64,000 bases of DNA from Anaerolineaceae bacterium. GTDB lineage: Bacteria; Chloroflexota; Anaerolineae; Anaerolineales; Anaerolineaceae. Location of the stretch: contig JAURZL010000007.1 in the NCBI GenBank assembly GCA_030653365.1, positions 622,011 through 686,010 of the forward strand, written 5' to 3'. Below are positions 54,185-63,164 of the stretch, piece after piece. Below the pieces are notes generated by a model, which saw only the letters and a program-made list of their open reading frames with translations, was not told the DNA's origin and did no database searches. How positions within the stretch are numbered: the stretch's first letter is position 1; each line of letters begins with the position of its first letter. The position numbers and the translations under genes are program-made.

Positions 54185-55048
54185 ATGAAGAAATCTTTTT
54201 CTAACTTTATAAAAATTGAAGATCTTCTTGAAATATTGAATGATTCTGATGTCATTATCATAGATTGCCGATTTGATCTATTGAATCCTGCGTGGGGATT
54301 TGAAGATTATTTGAAAGGCCACCTTCCAGGAGCTATTTATGCAGATCTTGATAATGACTTATCTGGAAAACTATCCGAACATACTGGCAGACACCCATTA
54401 CCGGAACCAGAATTTTTCATTAATACATGCTCCAATTGGGGAATTGATCAGTCAAAACAAGTTGTTGTTTATGACACTACCTTCGGCTCGTATGCGGCAA
54501 GGCTGTGGTGGATGTTAAGATATTTTGGTCATCGAAAAGTCGCTTTACTTGATGGCGGATTTACCAACTGGATTCAAGCTGGTTTTCCAGTAGTTTCAGG
54601 TACTTATTCGAATGAACCAGCTGAATTTATTGGAATTCCCGATAATTCTCTATTAGTAACTACAAATGAAATGGAATCAATCATTTCTAGAGATGGATAC
54701 ACTATTATTGACGCTAGATCAAATGAGAGATATCGGGGAATAGAAGAACCAATTGACAAGATAGCAGGTAGAATTCCAAGTTCGATCAATTTCTTTCATC
54801 AGAATAACCTGGACCCACAAGGAACTTTATTGCCTTACGAAACTTTACGTCTAAAGTATTGTCAATTGTTAGGAAATCAAATTGATAATGAAAAAATTGT
54901 TTATTGTGGATCAGGGGTAACATCCTGTTTGAATATTGCTGTGATGAATCATATCAATCTATCAAATACCAGGCTATATCTTGGCTCATGGAGCGAGTGG
55001 ATCCAGAATCCTGACCATCCCATAGCTAAAGAATCATCCTTTATTTGA
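54185..55048 (+). CDS. Sulfurtransferase, thiosulfate/3-mercaptopyruvate type
   Basis: 287 residues, two rhodanese domains. The N-terminal one (about 10-140) lacks Cys; the C-terminal one has the active-site loop CGSGVTS with Cys241. CGSGVT(A/S) is the loop of 3-mercaptopyruvate sulfurtransferase (SseA), while thiosulfate enzymes have CRKGVT, so MST is favoured. The start overlaps the pyk stop region, so it is probably co-transcribed with pyk. Confidence 0.92.
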   Translation: MKKSFSNFIKIEDLLEILNDSDVIIIDCRFDLLNPAWGFEDYLKGHLPGAIYADLDNDLSGKLSEHTGRHPLPEPEFFINTCSNWGIDQSKQVVVYDTTFGSYAARLWWMLRYFGHRKVALLDGGFTNWIQAGFPVVSGTYSNEPAEFIGIPDNSLLVTTNEMESIISRDGYTIIDARSNERYRGIEEPIDKIAGRIPSSINFFHQNNLDPQGTLLPYETLRLKYCQLLGNQIDNEKIVYCGSGVTSCLNIAVMNHINLSNTRLYLGSWSEWIQNPDHPIAKESSFI

Positions 55049-55058
55049 AAAAAAAATA

Positions 55059-55084
55059 TTTTTTTGATTCTTTATTCAAAAAAA
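55059..55084. terminator. AT-rich hairpin between convergent genes
   Basis: TTTTTTTGA (55059-55067) and TCAAAAAAA (55076-55084) form a 9-bp stem with an 8-base loop, in the 47-bp gap between the convergent sulfurtransferase and korB genes. Only one G-C pair, so the terminator function is uncertain. Confidence 0.35.
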
Positions 55085-55095
55085 CAACTGACCAA

Positions 55096-56151
55096 TTATG
55101 ATTGCTTCATAAATAATGCGCGGTTGATTTCATCCAATGATTTCTCTGACGGTCTTAATTTACTTGATTCTAAACGGTTTAAAGGCTCATCAGGCAAATC
55201 ATACCGATCAAACAATGTTTTGGCGTTAGGATCAACAAATAACAGCCCTGTAATCAACGTATTTTCTCGTTCAGCCTCTTCCATTATCCTCAAAGCTTCG
55301 TATCTGTTGGTTGGATCATATTCTTTATCCAATTTCTTTAACAACATAATCGACCCATCATGAAGTGCTACTTCTTTTGAAGAACCAGGCTCGAAATCTT
55401 CAATCGTAATTTCATCTCTCGCCTGAACAAATTCTATATCATGTAGTTGAACCTCATGTTCTTTACCCCATAAATATGAATGATATGAATTTTCTTTATT
55501 ATGAAAAGTCACACAAGGACTTATGATATCCAGAACAGCCAATCCATTATGACTGAAAGCAGCTTTAATGAGGTTTTTCATTTGCTTTGGATCACCAGCG
55601 AAACCTCTCGCAACAAATGATGCATTCGTTACCAACGCTTCCATACAAATATCGACTGGTAAATATGTATTAATTCCCTGTCTTTTTAATAACAAACCTT
55701 CTTCTGCAGTCGCAGAAAATTGACCTTTTGTTAATCCATAAACACCATTGTTCTCAACAATATAAACCATTGGCATGTTACGACGGGCTAAGTGTTTAAA
55801 TTGACCCATCCCAATGGATGCGGTATCCCCATCTCCACTAATACCTAATCCCTTAACACGAATATCTGCAAACAAAGCGCCGGTAGCGATTGATGGCATA
55901 CGACCGTGTAAGCTGTTAAATCCAAATGATCGATTTAAAAAATAATTGGGGCTTTTACTGGAACAACCAATTCCACTGAATTTGACGATTTTTTCCGGGA
56001 TTAATCCTAATTCGAAACAAGCAGCCACAATTTGACTGGAGATTGAATTATGCCCACACCCCTGACAGAGAGTACTGGGAGAACCACGATAATCAGCACG
56101 TGTTAACCCTGCTGAATTCTCATTGCCTGTTTTTATGACTGAATCTACCAT
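55096..56151 (-). CDS. korB: 2-oxoacid:ferredoxin oxidoreductase beta subunit
   Basis: TPP-binding subunit. CQGCGHNSISSQIV (in place of the usual CPGCGH), GIGCSSKSPNYF, and GDGDTASIGMGQFKHLARRNMPMVYIVENNGVYGLTKGQ give the TPP/Mg site. 351 residues with a C-terminal extension, typical of 2-oxoglutarate-type (Kor) enzymes paired with an alpha subunit carrying a fused gamma domain. Start overlaps the korA stop by one base (TAATG). 2-Oxoglutarate is the favoured substrate, but branched-chain 2-oxoacids cannot be ruled out. Confidence 0.93.
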   Translation of the reverse strand: MVDSVIKTGNENSAGLTRADYRGSPSTLCQGCGHNSISSQIVAACFELGLIPEKIVKFSGIGCSSKSPNYFLNRSFGFNSLHGRMPSIATGALFADIRVKGLGISGDGDTASIGMGQFKHLARRNMPMVYIVENNGVYGLTKGQFSATAEEGLLLKRQGINTYLPVDICMEALVTNASFVARGFAGDPKQMKNLIKAAFSHNGLAVLDIISPCVTFHNKENSYHSYLWGKEHEVQLHDIEFVQARDEITIEDFEPGSSKEVALHDGSIMLLKKLDKEYDPTNRYEALRIMEEAERENTLITGLLFVDPNAKTLFDRYDLPDEPLNRLESSKLRPSEKSLDEINRALFMKQS

Positions 56152-57998
56152 TATTTTTTCTCCTCTACATTCAGGATCTCATTAACAATCCATTTAGCTG
56201 ACAATGGCATACCATCAATTTTGTTGATTTTCTTGATCTTTGAGGCTAGATCCGGAGCTTTTAATGTAATGATTTGGGCTAGTTGTCCATCTCGATTTAA
56301 TTCAATAATGTATACGTTTTCATGGTCTCTGATGAAATCAACTACTTCATCATGCAATGGAATTGTTCTAATTCTCATATAATCAAAATTCATATTTTTT
56401 GCAGATAATAGATCTATCGCTTCCTCAACAGGAAAAGCAGCCGAACCGACACAAATAATTCCGTTTTTGTTAGAATTGGACTTTATAACAGGTTTAGGAA
56501 GAAATTGTTTTCCGTTTTCGATTTTCCGTTTGATACGCATCAAACTCTCTTCCCAAATCTCTGGATCTTCAGTATATTTCCCATATTCATCATGACCAGT
56601 ACCTCGGGTAAAATAAGATGCCTTTGGATGTTGGTTACCAAATAAAGTTCGATAAGTTATTCCATCACCGTCTAAATCCTTATAGCGTCCAAATCCATCC
56701 TTGAATTTGTCAAGCATTATTTGTAAATCATCTTCCCATAAAATTTTTCCTCTATCCATTGGTTGATCTGGATAGGTGAACTTTGGAGTCATCCATTCAT
56801 TCATACCCAAATCAAGATCACTCATCACCACAACGGGAGTTTGCAATCTCTCAGAAATATCAAGAGATTTCCAGCCAAATTCAAAACATTCATTGACTGA
56901 ACCTGGAAAAATCATGATCATATCTGTATCCCCATGTCCTATGAAATTCACAAAAGTGATATCACATTGTGCGGTTCTGGTAGGCAATCCTGTACTTGGA
57001 CCAACCCTTTGCACATCCCAAATTACCACCGGAATTTCCGCATAATAAGCCAATCCCAAGAATTCTGTCATCAAACTTAAGCCCGGACCGGACGTAGATG
57101 TCATTGATCTCAGCCCACCCCAACCTGCGCCAATAGCCATACCGATAGCAGATAATTCATCTTCTGCCTGAACAATTACAGATGTTTGTTTTCCCGTTAT
57201 GGGATCGGATCTTAATTCTGGAATATATTCATGGAGCGATTCAGCAAGACTCGATGCAGGCGTAATAGGGTACCACGCAGTAAATTGAACACCGCCATAT
57301 ATGGAGCCTAATGCACCAGCTGTATTTCCATCAGACATTATCCAGCCTTCATTTCCATTTGTAGGTTCGACATAATAAGCATCTATTTTCGTTAGGTTTT
57401 CTTTTGCCCATTCAGCAGATTTACCAATTACTTCCATATTTAGATTTACTGGTTTTTCTTTATTTTTGAAATGGAATTCGAGTGCAGACTTTATTATTTC
57501 TAATTCAATTCCCAACATTTGTGCAAGTACTCCAACATAAACCATATTAGCAATATAGTCCTTCAAACTGGGATTTACCTCTGATTCTTTGATTATTTTT
57601 CTAATAGGCATCGGGTAGTAAACGATATCCTCCCGTTTATTGATTATCTTCAAATCATCAGGATAGAAAAGTACACCACCTGGAACGATATAATCCATCT
57701 CTTTATTGATCGTAGCTGGATTCATCGCAACTACAATGTCATCTTCTTCAATTCTTGCTAAATAACCATTCTTACTTAAACGCAATGTATACCAGGTGGG
57801 CAAACCCTGAATATTTGAAGGAAAAATATTTTTTCCAGAAACAGGAATACCCATTTGGAAAAAAGATCTCATTAAAGTTGAGTTTGCAGTAGCGCTGCCC
57901 GATCCATTTACAGTTCCGAATGTTATACAAAAATCATTTATAATTTTCTTTTTTTTGTCACTCATTTTTATATCTTTATTTTCTTGAATTTTTGACAT
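56151..57998 (-). CDS. korA: 2-oxoacid:ferredoxin oxidoreductase alpha subunit (gamma-alpha fusion)
   Basis: 615 residues. The N-terminal gamma domain (about 13-200) starts FGTVNGSGSATANSTLMRSFFQMGIPV, then comes the alpha pyrimidine-binding domain (about 225-410) with PASSLAESLHEY, IGAGWGGLRSMTSTSGPGLSLMTEF and GPSTGLPTRTAQCD. The latter is typical of Kor alpha subunits. AAGGAG precedes the ATG. It is 24 bp after the GntR-type regulator on the same strand, so regulator-korA-korB form one operon. Catalyses CoA- and ferredoxin-dependent 2-oxoacid oxidation in anaerobic metabolism. Confidence 0.94.
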   Translation of the reverse strand: MSKIQENKDIKMSDKKKKIINDFCITFGTVNGSGSATANSTLMRSFFQMGIPVSGKNIFPSNIQGLPTWYTLRLSKNGYLARIEEDDIVVAMNPATINKEMDYIVPGGVLFYPDDLKIINKREDIVYYPMPIRKIIKESEVNPSLKDYIANMVYVGVLAQMLGIELEIIKSALEFHFKNKEKPVNLNMEVIGKSAEWAKENLTKIDAYYVEPTNGNEGWIMSDGNTAGALGSIYGGVQFTAWYPITPASSLAESLHEYIPELRSDPITGKQTSVIVQAEDELSAIGMAIGAGWGGLRSMTSTSGPGLSLMTEFLGLAYYAEIPVVIWDVQRVGPSTGLPTRTAQCDITFVNFIGHGDTDMIMIFPGSVNECFEFGWKSLDISERLQTPVVVMSDLDLGMNEWMTPKFTYPDQPMDRGKILWEDDLQIMLDKFKDGFGRYKDLDGDGITYRTLFGNQHPKASYFTRGTGHDEYGKYTEDPEIWEESLMRIKRKIENGKQFLPKPVIKSNSNKNGIICVGSAAFPVEEAIDLLSAKNMNFDYMRIRTIPLHDEVVDFIRDHENVYIIELNRDGQLAQIITLKAPDLASKIKKINKIDGMPLSAKWIVNEILNVEEKK

Positions 57999-58022
57999 AT
58001 TTTCTCCTTGATATTGTCAAAC

Positions 58023-58724
58023 TTATTCAAATCTTTGTGATGGTTGGTTCTTATTATTTTTAATCATTAAGTCTTTATGTTCAAGGAATGCGTCAAAGGA
58101 TTGGTTAAGATTCCCTGTTTGAATTCCTTCCATTACCAATCGATGGTAATGCCAAACTCGTTTTAAATAATCCAGATCATTTATAATGGCGTAACCCTGG
58201 TATTCATATACATCCCAATATACAGAAAATACCGATTGGGCAAATGTGTTTTGTGTTTTTGAGAAAATTGTTGCATGAAATTCTCTATGTTCTGGATGTG
58301 GTAATTGCGGAGGATTAGAGAGTATTTTTTCCTCTGCATCTTTAACAATCTGATCTAATTTTTCGATATCATTTCTGGTTAATTTTGCTGCAGATTCCAT
58401 GAAATATGCAGCTTCTAAATGATTTCGAAAATCTCTGAATTGATCAAAATAATCTGGAGAGATCGTTATCGAGTAATAAACTGATAATAACATGGAGGGG
58501 GTAAAGTTATAGGGAAGCCATCGAATACCAGTCTTCGGTTTTATTTCAACAAATCCTAAAACTCTGGCAACTTCCAATTGTTCCCGTAAACTTGCAATAC
58601 TGACCTGCAATTCCTTACTTAATAAAGCAAGTGGTGGGATTCTTTCCTCCCCCAAAGCGGATTTTTTGGCAATATATCTTAAAAATTCCGATAATAGATT
58701 GGTTGATTTAGAAAACATCACCAT
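58023..58724 (-). CDS. GntR family transcriptional regulator with FCD domain
   Basis: About 233 residues. N-terminal winged helix-turn-helix (about 12-72): RIPPLALLSKELQVSIASLREQLEVARVLGFVEIKPKTGIRW. C-terminal FCD effector domain with FRNHLEAAYFMESA, HREFHATIF and YHRLVMEGIQTGNLNQSFDAFLEHKDLM, which keeps the metal-binding Asp/His set. FCD domains sense small carboxylates, which suits control of the adjacent 2-oxoacid oxidoreductase. Starts at 58730 (GTG), 58724 (ATG, after GGGTG) and 58718 are possible. It likely represses its own operon through the repeat at 58742-58766. Confidence 0.93.
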   Translation of the reverse strand: MVMFSKSTNLLSEFLRYIAKKSALGEERIPPLALLSKELQVSIASLREQLEVARVLGFVEIKPKTGIRWLPYNFTPSMLLSVYYSITISPDYFDQFRDFRNHLEAAYFMESAAKLTRNDIEKLDQIVKDAEEKILSNPPQLPHPEHREFHATIFSKTQNTFAQSVFSVYWDVYEYQGYAIINDLDYLKRVWHYHRLVMEGIQTGNLNQSFDAFLEHKDLMIKNNKNQPSQRFE

Positions 58725-58741
58725 AAACACCCATAAACCTA

Positions 58742-58766
58742 ATAATCAGATTAATCAGATGATTAT
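58742..58766. promoter_or_regulatory. Putative operator of the GntR regulator
   Basis: Two tandem TAATCAGAT units (58743-58751, 58752-58760) are followed by GATTAT; the outer ATAATC (58742-58747) and GATTAT (58761-58766) form an inverted repeat. It lies directly downstream of the predicted transcription start (about 58768) and before the regulator gene, a typical autorepression site. Binding is inferred. Confidence 0.6.
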
Positions 58767-58774
58767 CACCAACC

Positions 58775-58802
58775 AGTATAGCATTTATCGAAAGTCAGTC
58801 AA
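58775..58802 (-). promoter_or_regulatory. Promoter of the GntR-korAB operon
   Basis: On the reverse strand TTGACT (58802-58797), 16 bp spacer, TATACT (58780-58775), with TG at the extended -10 position. It is the second-best promoter of the window. The predicted start near 58768 is followed immediately by the operator-like repeat. Confidence 0.85.
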
Positions 58803-58860
58803 GAGAACTATGTAATGCTATCTATATATATTTAGTCCAGTATTAAGATGACCAATGAAT

Positions 58861-60054
58861 TTAATTTGAACAAGATAGAAAACCAAGCTGGTCTATCATG
58901 CCGAGCAGACAGGATACTGAAACTGGTATAACTTTCTCATCGAAATCAAATTTAGGATGGTGATGTCCGAAAACAAGATTTTTTTCCTGGTTTGCGGATC
59001 CGACGAAGAAAAAACAACCCGGAACCTGGTTTAAGAAAAATGAAAAATCCTCTGAAACCATTGATTGATAATTTGGATCAAAATCGAATGTTGGAAAGTA
59101 TTCTTGAATTACATTCGAGAGTTTTGAGACTATTTGTGGGTTATTAACAACCGCTGGAGTTATTTCATCGATATGAAATTCAACTTTACAACCCATTCCT
59201 TCGCCTAAAGAAAGGCAAATTTGTTCAATTCGCTTAATTATTAATTCCCTGATCATTGGATCAAATGTACGGATTGTCCCAGTCAGAAGTACTACATCTG
59301 GAATCACATTAAATGTTGATCCTCCATTAACACTTCCAAAGCTAATGACTGCGTTTTCCAAAGGTGAAATATTTCTAGTAATAATTGTTTGGATGGCATT
59401 AATTATTTGAGCTGCAGTGTTTATTGGGTCAATGGTTTTATTGGGAAGGCCACCATGCCCTCCTTTTCCAACAATTTTGATCTCAAATGTGTCTGCAGCA
59501 GCCATCATAGGACCAGTATTCACCCCGATCCAACCAAAAGGTTTTTCGTTCCAAATATGTAATCCTAAACAATAATCAGGTCGCGGATTTTCCAACACAC
59601 CATCTTGAATCATCGCAATTGCTCCACCTAATCCTTCTTCGGCAGGTTGAAATACAAATTTAATGGTCCCATTTAGCTGATTTTTTTGTTCACTAATAAT
59701 TTTTGCGACTGTCAATCCAATTGACATGTGACCATCGTGACCACATGCGTGCATGACACCAGAATTTGTAGAAATGTAGTCGTTGGAATTTTCTTCCTGA
59801 ATTGGCAAAGCATCCATATCAAATCGCAACAATAAATGATTGCCTGGATTATTGCCTTCCAAAAAACCAGTAACCCCTGTTCTTCCAACCCCTTTATGAA
59901 CCTCGTATCCAAAACTGTGTAATTCTTTAGCAATAATTCCAGATGTACGAAATTCTTCGAACCCCAACTCAGGATTTTTGTGAAAGTCTCTTCTTAATTT
60001 TTGAGAGTAGAAAAAATTATTTTCTGCAGATTCAAAAATATTATTATTTTTCAT
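58861..60054 (-). CDS. M20 family amidohydrolase (N-acyl amino acid or hippurate hydrolase-like)
   Basis: 397 residues. Zinc peptidase fold with metal ligands in ACGHDGHMSIG, catalytic Glu pair in FQPAEEGLGGA, and LGLHIWNEKPFG; the dimerisation lid holds GKGGHGGLPNKTIDP. This is the M20D group (amidohydrolase, IAA-amino acid/hippurate hydrolase type). Substrate unknown. No signal peptide. Start overlaps the ricT stop by 11 bp. The GntR promoter lies between this gene and the regulator, so it is probably in the upstream transcript. Confidence 0.93.
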   Translation of the reverse strand: MKNNNIFESAENNFFYSQKLRRDFHKNPELGFEEFRTSGIIAKELHSFGYEVHKGVGRTGVTGFLEGNNPGNHLLLRFDMDALPIQEENSNDYISTNSGVMHACGHDGHMSIGLTVAKIISEQKNQLNGTIKFVFQPAEEGLGGAIAMIQDGVLENPRPDYCLGLHIWNEKPFGWIGVNTGPMMAAADTFEIKIVGKGGHGGLPNKTIDPINTAAQIINAIQTIITRNISPLENAVISFGSVNGGSTFNVIPDVVLLTGTIRTFDPMIRELIIKRIEQICLSLGEGMGCKVEFHIDEITPAVVNNPQIVSKLSNVIQEYFPTFDFDPNYQSMVSEDFSFFLNQVPGCFFFVGSANQEKNLVFGHHHPKFDFDEKVIPVSVSCLLGMIDQLGFLSCSN

Positions 60055-61084
60055 TATTATTCTGATTCGATGGCCTTCTTTTTCGCCATTTTGGCCTTTT
60101 GCCTTTTCCGCTTTGTTGATTTCTGAAAGATTTTGATTCTCTTTCGGTTTGATTCGTATTTTGTGAATTTACCGGTAGATCTGATCCTTTTTCTTTTATT
60201 TCGATCGTATCATCTATCAATTTCGGTTTTGAAGGAACAGGTTGTTGTGATAATCCATCCATCAATTGAATGTCTGAATTAAAAAATTCTTTTCTTCCTA
60301 ATTCAGGTAATTCAACAATCACTGCCATTTTTAATGGTAGGACATCAATGACTTTTCCTTCACCGACAGGAGTCATCACTCGTTTGTTTCGTTTGGGTAA
60401 TTGTTTGCGATTTTCAGCATACATCTCATATTCATAAATTAAACAACATCGCAATCGTCCACACATTCCAGTTATCTCAGTAGGAGTGAGAGAAATGCCC
60501 TGCTCCTTAGCCATACGAATCGATATTGAACTGAAATCCGTTAGGAATTTAGAACAACATCTGGTTGGTAATCCGCAAGCCCCCATCCCACCAAATATTT
60601 TTGCTACATCTCTGGGTCCTATCTGTCTTAATTCAACCTGTGAATGCTGAACTTTTCTTGTGATTTCTTGTTTTAGATTTTTTAAATCAATTTTGTTATC
60701 ACTTTCATAGCTGTACAACACTGAAATTTTTGTTGCATCCAGACTATATTCAACCAAGACGGCTTTTACCCCATCCAAATGTTGTGCTTTTATCACATTT
60801 CGAATAAATTCCAATAATTCGTTTTCTTTTTCCTCATTGGATTTCCTTTGTGCAAAATCCTCAGAGGTCGCTTTCCGATCTATCCTTTTCCAGGATCCAT
60901 CCCCAACATTTGTTAAGTCTCCCACAATATGGGCAACCTCACCCAGTTGCCATCCACGGGCAGTTTCAACCACAACTTGATCGCCTACGATTAAGTCCAT
61001 TCCCGCTGCAGCTTCAAAATGGTAAAGTTTTCCGACTTTTGAAAATCTTACTGATACAACCGAATGTTGAGTTTGATTATCCAT
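60044..61084 (-). CDS. ricT: PSP1 domain protein RicT (YaaT-like)
   Basis: 346 residues. The PSP1 C-terminal domain core includes GWQLGEVAHIVGD and the family Cys clusters: GACGLPTRCCSKF and GMCGRLRCCLIYEYEMY. In Bacillus, RicT with RicA and RicF forms an iron-sulfur-bound complex that acts on RNA processing and sporulation; RicA and RicF are not in this window. The last 75 residues are a polar, Lys/Arg/Asn-rich tail, probably disordered. It lies 3 bp downstream of the Mrp ATPase gene, which fits an iron-sulfur link. Confidence 0.92.
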   Translation of the reverse strand: MDNQTQHSVVSVRFSKVGKLYHFEAAAGMDLIVGDQVVVETARGWQLGEVAHIVGDLTNVGDGSWKRIDRKATSEDFAQRKSNEEKENELLEFIRNVIKAQHLDGVKAVLVEYSLDATKISVLYSYESDNKIDLKNLKQEITRKVQHSQVELRQIGPRDVAKIFGGMGACGLPTRCCSKFLTDFSSISIRMAKEQGISLTPTEITGMCGRLRCCLIYEYEMYAENRKQLPKRNKRVMTPVGEGKVIDVLPLKMAVIVELPELGRKEFFNSDIQLMDGLSQQPVPSKPKLIDDTIEIKEKGSDLPVNSQNTNQTERESKSFRNQQSGKGKRPKWRKRRPSNQNNNEK

Positions 61085-61087
61085 ATA

Positions 61088-62170
61088 TTACTCTACAATC
61101 TCTATTTGAATACCAGGATTACTTTCTAAAGCTGCCACGCTTAATTTCGCAGCTAAAAGCTCAGAAATATTTTTTAATGCAATTGCTGCATTTGAATCTG
61201 GATGGGAAATAACGATAGGGATTCCATTGTCTCCACCAGCTCTCACATCCGGTGCTAATGGGATTTTTCCAAAAAATGTAGTGTTGGCTTCTAAAGCAAG
61301 TGTTTCGCCACCGCCATTGCCAAAAATTTCCATTTTTTCCCCATCCGGCATTTCAAGAAAACTCATATTCTCTACAACACCAAGTATAGGAATATCCAGT
61401 TGTTTAAACATATATAATCCGCGACTTGCATCTTCTATCGAAACTGCTTGAGGCATCGTAACAATCAATCCACCACTAATCGGAATTGATTGTGCAAGGC
61501 TTAATTGCGCATCCCCTGTTCCAGGCGGAAGATCAATCACTAAATAATCCAGCTCTCCCCAGGCTACATCAGATAAAAATTGTCGAATAGCAGAATGCAG
61601 CATAGGACCTCGCCAGATAAGCGGTTGTCCAGGTTTTACAAGAAATCCAATACTCATTACTTTCACACCATAAGCTTCAGCTGGAATTATTTTATTTTCC
61701 TCAAATGCTGGTAATTTATCCAACCCCATCATTGTAGGGATATTTGGCCCATAAATATCAGCATCCAATAACCCGACTTTCGCTCCAGCTTTTGCCAATG
61801 ATACAGCAATATTCACACTAACAGTAGACTTTCCTACACCACCTTTACCAGAAGCAATCGCCAGGACATTTTTTGCCTGCAAAGATAAATTACCTCGATT
61901 TTTTCCATCTGAAGGCACGTTAGAATCCATAATTATAACTACGCTTTTTACACCATCGATCGTCATAACTGCTTCTCTGGATTCTTTTTCAATTTTCGCT
62001 TTCAAAGGGCAAGCTGGTGTTGTAAGAACAATTGTAAATTTTATTTCTGAACCATTTATTGTTACATCCCTGATCATATTGAGAGTAACTAAATCTTTAT
62101 GTAATTCCGGTTCTTGTACTTTTGAAAGTGCACCAAGTACCATTTCAGTGGTTATATTGTTAGCTGTCAT
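61088..62170 (-). CDS. Mrp/NBP35 family iron-sulfur carrier ATPase
   Basis: 360 residues. N-terminal MIP18/DUF59 domain (about 8-85), then a deviant Walker A GKGGVGKST (108-116), DADIYGPNIPTMMG and IDLPPGTGDAQLSLAQ (switch). It should carry or transfer 4Fe-4S clusters. The C-terminal CxxC that bridges a cluster in NBP35/ApbC is missing: the site reads ENMSFLEMPDGEKMEIFG. The nearby nuo genes may be the clients (compare Ind1 for complex I). Good spacing to the next genes in the reverse operon. Confidence 0.93.
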   Translation of the reverse strand: MTANNITTEMVLGALSKVQEPELHKDLVTLNMIRDVTINGSEIKFTIVLTTPACPLKAKIEKESREAVMTIDGVKSVVIIMDSNVPSDGKNRGNLSLQAKNVLAIASGKGGVGKSTVSVNIAVSLAKAGAKVGLLDADIYGPNIPTMMGLDKLPAFEENKIIPAEAYGVKVMSIGFLVKPGQPLIWRGPMLHSAIRQFLSDVAWGELDYLVIDLPPGTGDAQLSLAQSIPISGGLIVTMPQAVSIEDASRGLYMFKQLDIPILGVVENMSFLEMPDGEKMEIFGNGGGETLALEANTTFFGKIPLAPDVRAGGDNGIPIVISHPDSNAAIALKNISELLAAKLSVAALESNPGIQIEIVE

Positions 62171-62190
62171 TTTTTCCTTCCAAATTTTTA

Positions 62191-62514
62191 TTAGGATTCA
62201 AATCCCTTATTTCGATTATCAATTTCAATTTTCGATTTCTCGAATAATTTTAATAGATCAATATCTTCCCCTCGATATCTTCTGATCGATTGTTGTGCGC
62301 ATTTGGTACAACCACGCATGGCTCTAAATGAATCTGCGTTACAGCCACTGCATCCAACGAGACGAACGATCATCAACACAAAAGCCAATTTCTCACTTTC
62401 GTTTGCATCATTTAAAATAAAATCAATCAATTGATCCCATTTTTCCCCTCGTAATCCCTTCAATCCAGGAATTGCTCTAACGGGAAATAATACTTCTGTA
62501 TCCGAATTGTACAT
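62191..62514 (-). CDS. Small protein with CxxC-x10-CxxC motif
   Basis: 107 residues, not recognised. Mostly helical; the centre has Cys55-x2-Cys58 and Cys69-x2-Cys72 (GCSGCNAD ... RGCTKC), which could bind zinc or an iron-sulfur cluster. RYRGEDIDLLKLFEKSK follows. No TM helix. It lies 26 bp after nuoI and 20 bp before the Mrp ATPase gene, so an assembly or electron-transfer role around complex I is possible but unproven. Confidence 0.75.
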   Translation of the reverse strand: MYNSDTEVLFPVRAIPGLKGLRGEKWDQLIDFILNDANESEKLAFVLMIVRLVGCSGCNADSFRAMRGCTKCAQQSIRRYRGEDIDLLKLFEKSKIEIDNRNKGFES

Positions 62515-62540
62515 GATAAATCTACCTTTAATGCCTTACG

Positions 62541-63155
62541 TTAAGATTCTTTTACTGCTTTTGCAGCTGCTTTTTTTGCTTCTTTTTCTTTTCTGGCATC
62601 ATCCTCTTCTTTAAATTGGGTCGGACGAATCTTTGCGTAATAAGATGCAGGTTTTAATAATTTCTCTAAATCATAAATGTGATGGGCAAATCGGTCAATA
62701 TTTGCGATTTCATAATCATGATCCATGCGAATTGCTTCAAAGGGACAATACTCTGCACACAAACCACAATTCATGCAAATATCAACATCAATAAAGAATT
62801 TCGCAGGTTTTGGAACTGGTTTTCCAGTTTCAGGATTTACAGAACGGGTTATCCAGATGCACTGTGGTGGACAAACTTTTGCACAGATACCACAAGAAGT
62901 ACATCGAATATCTCGCTCTCCATCTGCGCTTTCATCATAGACCAGAAATGGAATATATCGAAATTCTTCTGGTACAGCTATTTTTTCTTCTGGATATTGA
63001 ACTGTAAATATCCCTTTTGTGTCATATGACTTTCGATCTAAAATACCCGCTTCTGTTCCATATCTCTTACCTTTGTATTGAATATCGACCAGATAGGTTT
63101 CGATAAAATGTTTTAAGGTTATCCCCAGCCCTTTAATAATTCCGCTTATTTCCAT
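62541..63155 (-). CDS. nuoI: NADH-quinone oxidoreductase subunit I
   Basis: 204 residues. Two 4Fe-4S clusters are encoded: Cys85, 88, 91, 95 (CTSCGICAKVCPP) and Cys127, 130, 133, 137 (CMNCGLCAEYCPF), which form N6a and N6b in the connecting arm of complex I. The Lys/Ala-rich C-terminal tail (from about 180) is additional. AGGAGG lies before the ATG. It directly follows nuoD; nuoH, normally between them, is absent. A ferredoxin-linked or reduced complex I is possible. Confidence 0.94.
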   Translation of the reverse strand: MEISGIIKGLGITLKHFIETYLVDIQYKGKRYGTEAGILDRKSYDTKGIFTVQYPEEKIAVPEEFRYIPFLVYDESADGERDIRCTSCGICAKVCPPQCIWITRSVNPETGKPVPKPAKFFIDVDICMNCGLCAEYCPFEAIRMDHDYEIANIDRFAHHIYDLEKLLKPASYYAKIRPTQFKEEDDARKEKEAKKAAAKAVKES

Positions 63156-63164
63156 AATATCCTC

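Noticed and set aside
60850-61212. 120-codon forward frame across the ricT-mrp junction
   Set aside because: Antisense to two certain genes and without coding features.
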